Origin: Chloroflexota bacterium
GTDB lineage: Bacteria > Chloroflexota > Chloroflexia > Chloroflexales > Herpetosiphonaceae
Assembly: GCA_020161265.1 (NCBI GenBank)
Contig: JAIUOC010000004.1
Span: 310,001 to 374,000 of the forward strand
Direction of reading: 5' to 3'
Length of the DNA stretch: 64,000 nt
Both the position numbers and the translations under genes were made by a program. Below the pieces are notes generated by a model, which was not told the origin of the DNA, did no database searches, and worked only from the letters and a program-made list of their open reading frames with translations. Position 1 is the stretch's first letter; each line of letters opens with the position of its first letter. Below are positions 26,151 to 36,208 of the stretch, in pieces.

Positions 26151-26873
26151 TTAGCCTCCGTGTTCAATCGTTTGAATTGCCGAGGCCAGATCGATATGGC
26201 CTGTATAAAGTGCCGTGCCGATAATTGCCCCACTAATGCCCAGTTCAGCCAAACGCGCCAAATGTTCAACGCGGGCAATCCCGCCAGAAGCGATAATCGC
26301 TGGACCATTGGGAGTTACCAAGGCGGCAGTTTGAGCATAATTTGGTTCGCTCAAGGTGCCATCACGGCTAATATCAGTATAGATGATCCGCGCAACTCCG
26401 AGTTGGCCCATTTGTTCAGCCAGTTCGGTTGCACGTTGGCGGCTGCTGGCCAACCAGCCTTCGGTCGCCACGACCCCATTGCGAGCATCAATGCCAATCG
26501 TAATCGCCTTACCATATTGGCGCACCAATTCGGCTACCAATTCAGGGTTGCGCACCGCCACTGTGCCCAAAATCACATCGCTCACGCCAAGTTCAAAAGC
26601 GGCGGCAACACTGGCTGCATCGCGCAAGCCACCACCAAGTTGCACAGGAACACTGACCGCTTTGGTAATCGCGGCAATCGTGCTGGTTTGGGTTGGGCGA
26701 CCAGCTTTGGCTCCATCAAGATCAACAATGTGAATACGGGCAGCGCCTGCTGCTTCCCACTGCTGGGCGACCGCCACCGGATCATCGCCATAGACAGTTG
26801 TTTGTTCAAAATCACCTTGCACCAGCCGTACACAACGGCCATCGCGCAAATCGATTGCTGGTATAAGTTGCAT
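26151..26873 (-). CDS. hisA: ProFAR isomerase HisA
   Basis: HisA converts ProFAR to PRFAR by an Amadori rearrangement, the step before HisF/HisH. The 240-residue TIM barrel has catalytic D8 ([12 protein letters not shown]) and D130 ([11 protein letters not shown]), VQLGGGLRD and [13 protein letters not shown] phosphate loops. Length is standard. The ATG follows GGAG at 4 nt. Its last codons (HGG-stop) double as the ribosome-binding site of the coiled-coil gene. Confidence 0.97.
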   Translation of the reverse strand: MQLIPAIDLRDGRCVRLVQGDFEQTTVYGDDPVAVAQQWEAAGAARIHIVDLDGAKAGRPTQTSTIAAITKAVSVPVQLGGGLRDAASVAAAFELGVSDVILGTVAVRNPELVAELVRQYGKAITIGIDARNGVVATEGWLASSRQRATELAEQMGQLGVARIIYTDISRDGTLSEPNYAQTAALVTPNGPAIIASGGIARVEHLARLAELGISGAIIGTALYTGHIDLASAIQTIEHGG

Positions 26874-26879
26874 GGTTCT

Positions 26880-26996
26880 CCTAAAAGTAGGGGCTAGGGG
26901 TCGGGGACGAGGGATCAGTTACCCCTGCCATATGTATTTTCTCAATAATTAATCATCGTTATTTTAGCTGCTATTCTGATCCCTGACCCCTACCAA
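26880..26996. repeat. Composite intergenic repeat, copy 2, running into hisH
   Basis: The hisH-hisA gap contains GTAGGGGCTAGGGGTCGGGG and related text at 26886-26920. A second block (TGATCCCTGACCCCTACC, 26978-26995) lies inside the 3' end of hisH and encodes its last residues and part of its stop context. It belongs to the GATC/GGGG module of the window-wide repeat family. Confidence 0.65.
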
Positions 26997-27594
26997 CTGC
27001 GCCCTTTACCCAATTCCCCAGCAATTTTAGCCCCCATTGGCCGCTTTTTTCGGGGTGAAACTGGACGGCAGTAATATTATCGCGGGCAATCGCTGCCGGA
27101 AAATTCAGGCCATACTCGGTACGGCCAGTAACCAAAGCTGCATCGTCAGTTGCTAAATAATAGGAATGCACAAAATAAAATTCAGCTCCGTTGGGAATCC
27201 CATTCCACAAGGCACTGCCATCATGCTGCACACCATTCCAGCCAATTTGTGGCACTTTCAAGCCTTGATCGAAGCGGCGAATCGTGCCTGGCACTAAACC
27301 AAGGCATTCGTGCAAGCCAAATTCTTCGCTTTGCTCGGCCAACACTTGCATACCTACACAAATGCCCAAAAATGGCGTTCCGCGAGCAATCACCTCGCGA
27401 ATTGCTGAATCCATGCCCATTTCACGCAACGAGCGCATGGTATCGGCGGTTGCGCCAACTCCAGGCAAAACGACAGCCTGCGCCGCCCGCACTGCCGCTG
27501 GATCAGTCACCACTTCGATCGGGGCTTGAACATATTCCAAGGCTCGCACCGCATTGGGCAAGTTGCCAGCTCCATAATTGATCACTGCAATCAT
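26971..27594 (-). CDS. hisH: Imidazole glycerol phosphate synthase glutaminase subunit HisH
   Basis: HisH hydrolyses glutamine and channels ammonia to HisF. The 207-residue class I amidotransferase has the nucleophile Cys in [12 protein letters not shown] and the His/Glu pair in VQFHPEKSG. It starts with [11 protein letters not shown], the usual HisH N-terminus, after an AAGGAC site. The last residues, GRGQGSE and stop, are encoded by repeat DNA (GGTAGGGGTCAGGGATCAG), so the natural end has probably been replaced after the typical LLGNWVKG end. Confidence 0.96.
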   Translation of the reverse strand: MIAVINYGAGNLPNAVRALEYVQAPIEVVTDPAAVRAAQAVVLPGVGATADTMRSLREMGMDSAIREVIARGTPFLGICVGMQVLAEQSEEFGLHECLGLVPGTIRRFDQGLKVPQIGWNGVQHDGSALWNGIPNGAEFYFVHSYYLATDDAALVTGRTEYGLNFPAAIARDNITAVQFHPEKSGQWGLKLLGNWVKGAVGRGQGSE

Positions 27595-27604
27595 AAGTGT
27601 CCTT

Positions 27605-27775
27605 GTATGTATTCGAGGGGCCAGAAGTCAGGGGCGAGGGGTCAGTTTTTAATCTCTTGAATAATGGATGCTCGCCATATTGTATGGAGCGTTTGCTATA
27701 CCGAAAACTCCAAGCCTGACCCCTGACAACTAGCCCCCGATCCCTATGCTCTATGCTCTATGTTCTTCGTCCTTC
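27605..27775. repeat. Composite intergenic repeat, copy 3
   Basis: The 179-nt gap upstream of hisH is largely repeat: GAGGGGCCAGAAGTCAGGGG, CTGACCCCTGACAACTAGCC and a CTATGCTCTATGCTCTATG run with TTCTTCGTCCTTCATCCC at its end. The last block forms the HDAC stop codon. I see no gene in it. Confidence 0.65.
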
Positions 27776-28811
27776 ATCCCTTCAAAAGCGGATGTTCGCG
27801 GCGGAGATGCTCGATCAGCCAGGTAACATCGGGTTCTGGGGTATGACTGACTTCTTGATTGAAAATCGGGGCAGGCTGACCAGAAACCCATGTTTGCAGC
27901 GTTGCAGTGAGGCTTTGAGCGAGGGCTTCGAGGTTGTAACCACCCTCAAGCAAGCCCACCAAGCGTCCGTCGCAGCACTCGGCGGCTAAATTATACACGA
28001 TCGACGATAGCTGGGCATAACCGCCAGTTGAGAGCGCCAGATTCCCCAATGGGTCGTAAATATGCGCATCGTAGCCCGCCGAGATAATCAATAACTCAGG
28101 CTTGAAGCGCCGAATAGCTGGGGCAATCGTTTGTTCAAACACCAGATGAAAGCCCATATCGCCAGTCAATGGGCGTAATGGTAGGTTGAGGGTCGTGCCC
28201 AAGCCAGCTTTCGCGCCCATCTCCTTCCAATGGCCAGAGTTAGGCCAAAGCGGCCAGCCATGGGTCGAGATGTAGAGCACATCGGGGTTTTGATAGAAAA
28301 TATCTTGGGTTCCGTTGCCATGATGTACGTCCCAATCCAAAATTGCCACTCGTTTGAGGCCATATTCACGTTGAGCAAAGGCTGCAGCAATTGCCGCATT
28401 ATTGAACAAGCAAAATCCCATAGCTTGGTCGGCGGTCGCATGATGGCCTGGTGGGCGAACCAAAGCAAAACTATTGGCATGCCGACCACTGAGCACTGCA
28501 TCAGTCGCGACAATCGCGCCGCCAGCAGCTAGTTGGGCAATCTCGACCGAATCTGGCAAAATATAGGTCTCAGCATCAGCCCAATCGCCAAATTGGGCCA
28601 TCCGTTGCAGCGTTGGCAGATGACTGGGCACATGCACCGCTTCGATTTCAGCAGCAGTTGCATGGCGTGGTGCAAGCGAGGTTAAATGTTGTTGCAATTC
28701 ATAATCAGCCGCTAGCATGGCATGAATCGCCCGTAGCCGATTGGCATTTTCGGGGTGCTCAGGCTGATCGTGGTCAAGATAATGATCGTGTGAAATGAGA
28801 GCGAGGCTCAT
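27774..28811 (-). CDS. Histone-deacetylase-family (AcuC/APAH-like) amidohydrolase
   Basis: These zinc enzymes remove acetyl groups from lysines, acetylpolyamines or similar amides. The 345-residue protein has the complete active site: RPPGHHATAD with the His pair, ILDWDVHHGNGTQ with zinc ligands Asp and His, SAGYDAHIYDPLG with the second Asp ligand, and LLEGGYN with the transition-state Tyr. The ATG at 28811 has GAGGAG upstream. An in-frame extension of 34 codons lacks one. The stop codon lies in repeat DNA. The target substrate is unknown. Confidence 0.93.
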   Translation of the reverse strand: MSLALISHDHYLDHDQPEHPENANRLRAIHAMLAADYELQQHLTSLAPRHATAAEIEAVHVPSHLPTLQRMAQFGDWADAETYILPDSVEIAQLAAGGAIVATDAVLSGRHANSFALVRPPGHHATADQAMGFCLFNNAAIAAAFAQREYGLKRVAILDWDVHHGNGTQDIFYQNPDVLYISTHGWPLWPNSGHWKEMGAKAGLGTTLNLPLRPLTGDMGFHLVFEQTIAPAIRRFKPELLIISAGYDAHIYDPLGNLALSTGGYAQLSSIVYNLAAECCDGRLVGLLEGGYNLEALAQSLTATLQTWVSGQPAPIFNQEVSHTPEPDVTWLIEHLRREHPLLKG

Positions 28812-28975
28812 ACGCGAAAGCTCCTCAGCGAACAATACTAGGCCTAGCTTAATCGAGGGCTGGCAAGCCTGCAACCAACCAACGATGGAATTTTCAAATG
28901 ACGCTTGAGCCAAAATACAACGTTACCCAACCAACATCCGTCCTAAGACCGATCATGGGTAGCAAAATTCTTTGT

Positions 28976-29025
28976 TACAATTAATGTTCTGCACCAGCCG
29001 CCCCCCAGTTTTGGGTTTGGGCGGC
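28976..29025 (+). promoter_or_regulatory. -10 box and leader hairpin of the Hsp70-like gene
   Basis: TACAAT at 28976-28981 is a probable -10 box with no clear -35. It is followed by a GC-rich hairpin (GCCGCCC at 28997-29003, GGGCGGC at 29019-29025) that would lie near the 5' end of the transcript, 44 nt before the start codon. The hairpin could stabilise the leader or act in regulation. Confidence 0.4.
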
Positions 29026-29069
29026 ATTTCGCCGTGCGACTCATCCAGCTTAATTTAGGAGGCATTGCA

Positions 29070-30416
29070 ATGCGGGTAGGCTTAGATTTCGGAACAACTA
29101 ATACGACCGCAGCAATTTACGACGGCGCAAACGTAAGCTTGGTTCCGCTAGACTCCGTAGCGGCAAATCCCAATGTGTTACGCACCGCCTTATTTATCAC
29201 GCCCGAAGGTCAGCAACGGATTGGCCGCGCGGCAATTAATGCCTTTACTGAGGGCAACGTTGGCCGCGAAATTGTCTACGAGCGACGCTATCTTGGCACA
29301 GTTACCAACACCTATGCAGGGGTTGGCACGATCACGCAGGCCGTCGAAGGCTTGGTCGATAGCAATCCACCAGGCCGTTTGTTTCAATCGATCAAAACCA
29401 TGCTGCGCGATCCATCCTACATCAAAACCAATGTATTTGGCCAAGAAACCACCCTCGAAGAATTAATCGCCAAAATCCTACGGGCAATTCGCCGCGAGAT
29501 CGAACGCTTCACTGGCGAGAAAATTAGCGCGATTACAGTTGGGCGGCCTGTGCACTATGCCAGCACACTCGAAGGCGATGCGTTGGCGATTCGCCGGATG
29601 CGTGAGGCATGCGAATTGGCCGATTTGCCGAATGTGAGTTTTATGCCGGAGCCTGTTGCGGCAGCCCATGCCTTTGCAGCCAGCCAACGCGAACGCCGCA
29701 ATATTATCGTATTCGACTTTGGCGGCGGGACGCTCGACGTAACCGTGATGTCAATCGATGGAGCCAAGCGCCAAGTGCTAGCGACCGATGGCGTGCCAAT
29801 TGGCGGCGATGTGCTCGATAGCAAAATCGTTACGGGAGCCTTGCGCCAATATTTTGGTGATGGCGCAAAGCTTGGCCCCCGCAAATTGCCCTTGCCCGCT
29901 GCCTTGATGGAGCACCTCGACAATTGGCAAAATATTCTCGAAATGCACACACCCAAAATGCTCGACATCATCGAAGAATCAGTGCGAACCAGTGATAAGC
30001 CCAAAGAACTCAAAGCCTTGCGCTCATTAGTCCGCGAGAATTATGGGTTGGTGCTGTATGAGCATGCCGAAGAGGCTAAACGGCGGCTTTCCAGCGAACG
30101 CCAAGTTGAAATTAGTATGCATGTTAAAGATATTGATTTTGATCATTTGCTGCCCCGCTTTGAATTTGAGCGCCTCGTTGGCCCCGAAGCTCGTGCGATT
30201 GGCGATTGTGTTGATCGCACGGTTCGTGCGGCTGGCCTGAGTCACGAGCAAATTGATGTAGTGTTGCGCACCGGCGGCTCCTCGCGGATTCCGCGTTTTA
30301 TCAAATTATTAGCTGATCGCTTTACCGAGGATCGGCTGCGCGAACAAGATCCCTTTACCAGCGTCGGGGCTGGCTTAGCCGTCGCTGCCTACGAAGGCTT
30401 GGGCGAAGCTAGTTAA
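29070..30416 (+). CDS. Short Hsp70-family (YegD-like) protein
   Basis: The 448-residue protein is an actin/Hsp70-fold ATPase with phosphate-1 (VGLDFGTTNTT), phosphate-2 (IVFDFGGGTLDVTVM) and adenosine (LRTGGSSRIPRF) motifs. It stops after the nucleotide-binding domain plus an inserted helical segment. The substrate-binding domain of DnaK is absent, as in YegD proteins, so a classical DnaK cycle is not expected. The start at 29070 follows TTAGGAGG. The earlier in-frame ATG has no site. A leader hairpin lies upstream. Confidence 0.87.
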   Translation: MRVGLDFGTTNTTAAIYDGANVSLVPLDSVAANPNVLRTALFITPEGQQRIGRAAINAFTEGNVGREIVYERRYLGTVTNTYAGVGTITQAVEGLVDSNPPGRLFQSIKTMLRDPSYIKTNVFGQETTLEELIAKILRAIRREIERFTGEKISAITVGRPVHYASTLEGDALAIRRMREACELADLPNVSFMPEPVAAAHAFAASQRERRNIIVFDFGGGTLDVTVMSIDGAKRQVLATDGVPIGGDVLDSKIVTGALRQYFGDGAKLGPRKLPLPAALMEHLDNWQNILEMHTPKMLDIIEESVRTSDKPKELKALRSLVRENYGLVLYEHAEEAKRRLSSERQVEISMHVKDIDFDHLLPRFEFERLVGPEARAIGDCVDRTVRAAGLSHEQIDVVLRTGGSSRIPRFIKLLADRFTEDRLREQDPFTSVGAGLAVAAYEGLGEAS

Positions 30417-30508
30417 ATGGTGGTGGTTGCTCAAGGCTTGGGATCAAAACTGCCAAGCCTTGGAAATCTCAGCTATAATGCAACTAGCTTTAGTCGGGAG
30501 TATGCGTG

Positions 30509-30805
30509 ATGGTCAAACAAAAAATCTTATCCACCTTCAGCAATATCACCAGAGTTCGCGCCCAAGTCGAGGATTATCGCCAAAAATTTCAAGATTTGCG
30601 GCCATGGTGGCCTGTGTTGATTCCGTTTTTGTTGTGGCGGGGCAAACGCGCCTATGACCAAGAGATGAAAAACGTTGGCATCAAATTAGGCGAGGCGGCG
30701 TTGCAAAAGGCTCAAGAACAGCACAAACTGCAAGAACAACAAGCCAAATTGATCGAAACCCAAGAGAAGATCAATCAACGCAGCAACAAAAAGGGACGGA
30801 AATAA
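30509..30805 (+). CDS. Small helical protein with one hydrophobic segment
   Basis: This 98-residue protein has a short hydrophobic stretch (WWPVLIPFLLW, about 32-42) followed by a charged, Gln/Lys-rich coiled coil, so it may sit on the membrane with its C-terminus inside. A TATAAT box at 30474-30479 and GGGAG 8 nt before the ATG support the call. A GTG one codon earlier is possible. The stop codon falls in the loop of the terminator at 30791. I recognise no family. Confidence 0.6.
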   Translation: MVKQKILSTFSNITRVRAQVEDYRQKFQDLRPWWPVLIPFLLWRGKRAYDQEMKNVGIKLGEAALQKAQEQHKLQEQQAKLIETQEKINQRSNKKGRK

Positions 30806-30816
30806 TTCCGTCCCTT
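30791..30816. terminator. Bidirectional terminator, stop codon in the loop
   Basis: A perfect 11-bp stem (AAGGGACGGAA at 30791-30801, TTCCGTCCCTT at 30806-30816) with a 4-nt loop ATAA. On the minus strand a TTTTTG tract follows, which serves lexA. On the plus strand GGGTTTATC follows. The TAA of the upstream small gene (30803-30805) lies in the loop, so the last codons of that gene form the stem. Confidence 0.8.
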
Positions 30817-30841
30817 GGGTTTATCAAGTGAAATTGAGATT

Positions 30842-31486
30842 TTAGCCGAGGTTACGAATCACCCCAACCACGCGGCCTTGCACTTCCACATTGGTTGATG
30901 GATAGAACATTGCATCCATGGTAACGTTGGCGGGTTGCAATCGCACGCGGTCGCCTTCCCAATAGATGCGTTTCAAGGTAACTTCGTTTTCATCGCGAAT
31001 ACGGGCTGCGACCATCTCGCCATTTTCAGCGGTTGCCTGATAGCGCAACAAGACAATATCGCCATCGGCAATCAAGGCATCGACCATTGAATAGCCTTTG
31101 ACCCGCAAGGCATAAACATCGCCCAGTTTATCGCTACCAACAATTTCTTCGGGCACTAACACCGAATCGTCGGAGTTGGCCGAATCGTTGGGAACTGGAA
31201 TGGGCTGACCAGCGGCAATTACGCCGAGCACTGGCACACGTTGGCCACCAAGCACGGTTGGCAACGGTTGCTCAGCATTGATCAATTCGATAGCTCGCGA
31301 GATATTACCTTCGCGGCGGATATGGCCTTTGCTTTCGAGGGCGCGTAAGTTATAAGCAACCACTGAGGTTGATGAAATACTTAACTCGCGTTGAATATCG
31401 CGAATCGCCGGAGCATAGCCATTTGTGCGAATAAATTGCTTGATGTAATCATAGATCCGTTGTTGGCGTTGCGATAATCCGCTCAT
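30842..31486 (-). CDS. lexA: LexA repressor
   Basis: LexA represses the SOS genes and cleaves itself when RecA is activated. The 214-residue protein has a winged-helix N-terminus (STSVVAYNLRALESKGHIRR), the self-cleavage site Ala92-Gly93 in VIAAGQPIPV, and catalytic Ser133 (GYSM) with Lys172 (VTLKRI). Length and spacing are standard. A GGAAGG site precedes the ATG. Its promoter has a perfect -35/-10 pair with a LexA-like half-site pattern in the spacer, which fits self-repression. Confidence 0.96.
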   Translation of the reverse strand: MSGLSQRQQRIYDYIKQFIRTNGYAPAIRDIQRELSISSTSVVAYNLRALESKGHIRREGNISRAIELINAEQPLPTVLGGQRVPVLGVIAAGQPIPVPNDSANSDDSVLVPEEIVGSDKLGDVYALRVKGYSMVDALIADGDIVLLRYQATAENGEMVAARIRDENEVTLKRIYWEGDRVRLQPANVTMDAMFYPSTNVEVQGRVVGVIRNLG

Positions 31487-31558
31487 TGAAGCGCCTTCCT
31501 TTCAGGGCCGACGAGGCTGTGGGTATTCAGCCATACACGAATAGACGTTCTAGTCTTT

Positions 31559-31587
31559 ATTATAGAAAAATACATATGTTCTGTCAA
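31559..31587 (-). promoter_or_regulatory. Consensus promoter of lexA with candidate operator
   Basis: On the minus strand TTGACA (31587-31582) and TATAAT (31564-31559) are separated by exactly 17 nt, a perfect vegetative promoter. The spacer and flank contain AGAACATATGTATT (31582-31569), close to the Gram-positive SOS box GAAC-N4-GTTC in its left half. Further GTTCT words (AGAAC on the coding side) lie at 31547-31551 and 31595-31599. A second palindrome, AGAC-N6-GTCT, is at 31543-31556. Which of these LexA binds cannot be decided by eye. Confidence 0.75.
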
Positions 31588-31701
31588 CTAGGATGTTCTA
31601 CTTTTTACAAATTAAGGGATGATATTCGCTATTTTAGGGTTAAATCTTAATGTATATTTATAGAATTCATAAATCCTATGGTGCTACTTCGAAGGATGGC
31701 T

Positions 31702-32376
31702 ATGAGTAAAGACAAACTTACAATGATTACAGGAAGCTTTTTAAATACTTTTTGGGGGATTGGGGCTGAGCATGCGCTCTATCATAAAGATGGAAATTGG
31801 TATCATCAACTTAAGAAATTTCCTGGTGTGCTTTTTGATGCCCATGGGTATATTCTCTTTGAAACAAATGAGGAATTTTTTAATTCGCCATTTCTTCGTA
31901 TACGCAAAGATGTTAGAGTACCTCAAGGTATTTTGTCTATCCCTCAATATATTAAGTTAAGTAAAAATTTACCAATTGAAACTATTAGCCGCATTAAAGT
32001 TAACAATAAGCCAGCAGGAAATCGGTTAACGCGCAGAACAATTAATACTATTGATCGTATTCAGCGAGATACCAAGGTTAGTTCGTGGGTAAAATATGTT
32101 TATAACTATGCTTGCCAAATCTGTGGCATTAGACTCCAAATTGGTCAAGATAAATTTTATGCTGAATGTCATCATATTCGGCCATTAGGTGGAGTTCATC
32201 AAGGCGAAGATATTGTAGAAAATGTATTATGTGTTTGCCCTAATCACCATGCTTTATTAGATTATGGAGCAATCAGAATCGATTTTTCTACATTACGCTC
32301 CCATCCAAATCATCTAATCGATCCTGAAAGTATCGATTATCATAACAATAATCTATTCAATACTCAAATTACGTAA
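31702..32376 (+). CDS. HNH endonuclease-domain protein (AT-rich gene)
   Basis: The 224-residue protein ends in an HNH domain. A C-x2-C pair (YACQICG), the ECHHIRPLGG core and a C-x2-HH pair (VCPNHHALLDYG) give the zinc-supported beta-beta-alpha fold. The N-terminal 130 residues are unrecognised and resemble the DNA- or partner-recognition part of HNH restriction-like enzymes. The gene is clearly more AT-rich than both neighbours, with ATT/AAT-rich codons, which suggests recent acquisition. The ATG at 31702 has AAGGA 5 nt upstream. Candidate roles are orphan restriction or defence nuclease. Confidence 0.82.
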   Translation: MSKDKLTMITGSFLNTFWGIGAEHALYHKDGNWYHQLKKFPGVLFDAHGYILFETNEEFFNSPFLRIRKDVRVPQGILSIPQYIKLSKNLPIETISRIKVNNKPAGNRLTRRTINTIDRIQRDTKVSSWVKYVYNYACQICGIRLQIGQDKFYAECHHIRPLGGVHQGEDIVENVLCVCPNHHALLDYGAIRIDFSTLRSHPNHLIDPESIDYHNNNLFNTQIT

Positions 32377-32395
32377 ATTTATAGTAAAGGCAATT

Positions 32396-32911
32396 ATGGA
32401 ATTACCAAGCTTTATTTTCCCATTATTAAAACGCTTTCGCTTACCACCACGCTTGCACTGGCTTGCTGCCAATCTGATCAACCCGCACTTTTTGCTGGGT
32501 GTGGCGGGTATTATCACCGACGAGCAGGGGCATTTATTATTGTTCCATCACACCTATCGTCGCTCGCATCCGTGGGGCATGCCTGGCGGCTGGATGAGCA
32601 AAGGTGAATCACCACTCGAAACCCTCGAACGCGAAGTACACGAAGAATCGGGATTGCAAGTCCGTGCTGAACGCTTGGCATTAATTGGCGTTACTCGCGA
32701 TCGCCCCAAATTTGAGTTTGTGGTATGTGGCAAGCTGGTTGGTGGCACATTCCAAGCCTCGCGTGAGGTTGATCAAATGGGCTGGTTTGCGCCTGATCAA
32801 TACCCAGCTTTAGCCCCATTCCATCAGCATATTTTGCAGCAATGGCGCGACCAACCCAACCACGAAGTCGGTTGGTACGAAGCTCCATGGATTATCGCCC
32901 ACCCGCGCTAG
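32396..32911 (+). CDS. NUDIX hydrolase
   Basis: Nudix enzymes hydrolyse nucleoside diphosphates linked to another group. The 171-residue protein has a perfect Nudix box from Gly65 (GGWMSKGE, then LEREVHEESGL), matching Gx5Ex7REVxEExGU with the metal-binding Glu residues present. The box is preceded by a GIITDEQGHLLLFHH strand typical of the fold. The substrate is not predictable. It follows the HNH gene by 19 nt. Confidence 0.92.
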   Translation: MELPSFIFPLLKRFRLPPRLHWLAANLINPHFLLGVAGIITDEQGHLLLFHHTYRRSHPWGMPGGWMSKGESPLETLEREVHEESGLQVRAERLALIGVTRDRPKFEFVVCGKLVGGTFQASREVDQMGWFAPDQYPALAPFHQHILQQWRDQPNHEVGWYEAPWIIAHPR

Positions 32912-32952
32912 CCCCAGACAGCCACTAAACTATTGAGCTTGAGGAGCATAGA

Positions 32953-33861
32953 ATGGAGCAATCGATTGTTGTTTTTGGCGATCTTAATCTCGATACCAGT
33001 GTTTCGATTGGGCAATTTCCACTGCATGGAGGCGATACGCTGTTCAGCTTCGATGGCATTAGCGATGCGATTGGCGGAGCAGCAGCCAATGTTGCGGTTG
33101 GCTTAACTGCGCTTGGGCATCAGGTTCATTTTGGCAGTGTGGTTGGTCAAGATCGCATGGCCGAGCTAGTGCTGCAACTAACACAAGCCAAAGGTTTAGC
33201 CACCACCCACATTCGCCCCGATTGGCAAACAACCTCGCGCACAGTCGTATTAATTGATGCTGCTGGGAATCGCCAGTGCATCAACGACCCCAAAGCGGTG
33301 CATCGTTATCGTTACCCCGAAGCGGCATTACCCGCGCTATTTGAACAAAGCCAATGGGTCTATTGCTCAACTCAAAATTGGTGTCGTTACGTTGCCCAAG
33401 CCGCTCGCGACGCAGGCAGCACAGTCATTGTCGATGTACAAGCATTGGTTGATATTGATGAATATCATCGTGATTTTTTGCAAGCTGCTTCGATTGTTAT
33501 CCTTAGCACCGAGCAACTGGCCATGCATAGCCATGAATTTATGCGCCGCCTATGGCAACAATTTGAGATTGACATCGTGGTAGCAACCCATGGCAATCAT
33601 GGCGCAACCCTCGGCGTGCGAGCAACCAACACAATCGAGTATCAACCAGCCTTTGAGCTTGGGTCAGTAGTGGACAAGACGGGGGCAGGCGATGCGTTTT
33701 GTGCTGGCTTTATTGCCGGTTTGGCCAGCAATTTAACTCCACGCCAAGCTCTGAGTTTTGGGCAATATGTAGCTGCTAGCAAAATCGCAATCAAAGGCTC
33801 AACCAATGGCTTTCCGGAGCGAACCCATGTGTTGCAAGCATTAGCGCAATTGTCAACATAA
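32953..33861 (+). CDS. PfkB-family carbohydrate/nucleoside kinase
   Basis: This 302-residue ribokinase-fold enzyme has an N-terminal GGDTLF/GGAAANVAVGLTALG sugar-binding region and the C-terminal VDKTGAGDAFCAGFIAG signature with its catalytic Asp and anion hole. The phosphorylated substrate is unknown. The start follows GAGGAG. It is one of three PfkB proteins in this window and precedes an acetylglutamate-kinase-like gene. Confidence 0.9.
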   Translation: MEQSIVVFGDLNLDTSVSIGQFPLHGGDTLFSFDGISDAIGGAAANVAVGLTALGHQVHFGSVVGQDRMAELVLQLTQAKGLATTHIRPDWQTTSRTVVLIDAAGNRQCINDPKAVHRYRYPEAALPALFEQSQWVYCSTQNWCRYVAQAARDAGSTVIVDVQALVDIDEYHRDFLQAASIVILSTEQLAMHSHEFMRRLWQQFEIDIVVATHGNHGATLGVRATNTIEYQPAFELGSVVDKTGAGDAFCAGFIAGLASNLTPRQALSFGQYVAASKIAIKGSTNGFPERTHVLQALAQLST

Positions 33862-33947
33862 ACTGTCACCGCTTCGTCATCTTTAATCCTATTGTTTGCT
33901 AGCCCCCCTCGTTACAATTAAGCACAACACAGATGGGGACAACAGCA

Positions 33948-34634
33948 ATGACGCACGTAATCAAAATTAGCGGCTACGAAGTGGATCACGCTGATTCACT
34001 GCAAACATTAATTAGCGCCTTAAGCAGCATCGACGATCAAGTGGTTTTAATTCATGGTGGTGGCAGCATTTTGCCGCGCGTCTTAAATGCTATTGGTGGC
34101 ACGAATCATCCGGCGGCGGCTGAAATTGCGGCAATGGCGTTGCGTGGCGGGATCAATCCGCGTTTGGTTGCCGCGCTAACCCAACATCATTTGCAGGCAA
34201 TCGGCTTATGTGGCTCGGATTTAGAATTGATGTATTTGCTGCCCAAAAGCGATGAGCCAATCGTGCGCTTTGAAGTGTTGCACTATCTGCTAGAGCAGGC
34301 TTGGTTGCCAGTTTTAGCTCCGCTGGCGATGGAAAGTGCCACAGGCGCGGTGAAATTGCTCAACGCCGACACGGCAGCTCAAATGATCGCTTCGGCACTT
34401 TCAGCTGATCAATTAACCTATATTGTGCAAACGCCAGGGGTTTATGCCAGTGGGCGGCGGATTAGTGGCATTTCAGGGCGACAATGTGAGCGCTACATCA
34501 AACAAGGTGCATTCGATGCCACCTATACCTCGGTTGTCAAAGCAGCCTCATTGGCCGCTCCGCATGTTGGGAGGGTGCGCATCACCGATCTCAATGGCTT
34601 TTTGGATGGGGTTGAAACCGTCGTTGTAGCCTAG
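33948..34634 (+). CDS. argB: Acetylglutamate-kinase-like amino-acid kinase
   Basis: The protein is 228 residues from the ATG at 33948 (an ATG at 33933 is possible). It has the amino-acid kinase hallmarks VIKISGYEV and LIHGGGS near the N-terminus, an AIGLCGSDL segment like the N-acetylglutamate binding region, and KLLNADTAAQMIASAL followed by IVQTPGVYA. It is shorter than typical ArgB (260-300 residues), so arginine biosynthesis is likely but a related kinase such as LysZ-type cannot be excluded. Its 3' end abuts repeat DNA. Confidence 0.78.
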   Translation: MTHVIKISGYEVDHADSLQTLISALSSIDDQVVLIHGGGSILPRVLNAIGGTNHPAAAEIAAMALRGGINPRLVAALTQHHLQAIGLCGSDLELMYLLPKSDEPIVRFEVLHYLLEQAWLPVLAPLAMESATGAVKLLNADTAAQMIASALSADQLTYIVQTPGVYASGRRISGISGRQCERYIKQGAFDATYTSVVKAASLAAPHVGRVRITDLNGFLDGVETVVVA

Positions 34635-34635
34635 G

Positions 34636-34806
34636 GCGAGGGGTAGGGGCCAGAATAACCGAAACCGCGAAGAACATGAGGCTTACTTTTTGATCCACGA
34701 AGGACACGAAGGGCACGAAGATTTGGCTATTGGCTATCGAAATTATTGCAAGCCTACAAAACGTTGCGCTAGCACAGTGCCTTCATCCCTCATCCCTCAT
34801 CCCTCA
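34636..34806. repeat. Composite intergenic repeat, copy 4
   Basis: Immediately after the argB-like stop comes GGGCGAGGGGTAGGGGCCAG, then ACCGCGAAGAACATGAGG. TTGATCCACGAAGGACACGA runs from 34690, followed by TTTGGCTATTGGCTATCGAA. A run of CATCCCT units (about 34783-34806) closes it. The block from 34690 to 34731 recurs almost exactly at 39723. Confidence 0.75.
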
Positions 34807-34820
34807 TATTTTCTCGATAG

Positions 34821-36191
<1,371 letters not shown>

Positions 36192-36208
36192 TCGATACTG
36201 ACCATTCA

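Noticed and set aside
26139-26897. 252-residue plus-strand frame over hisA
   Set aside because: It covers hisA on the other strand. HisA has complete motifs, so this is a shadow.
34783-34806. CATCCCT heptamer run as a phase-variable tract
   Set aside because: It is only three to four units long, outside coding sequence and about 100 nt from the enolase start, so there is no evidence that it changes expression.
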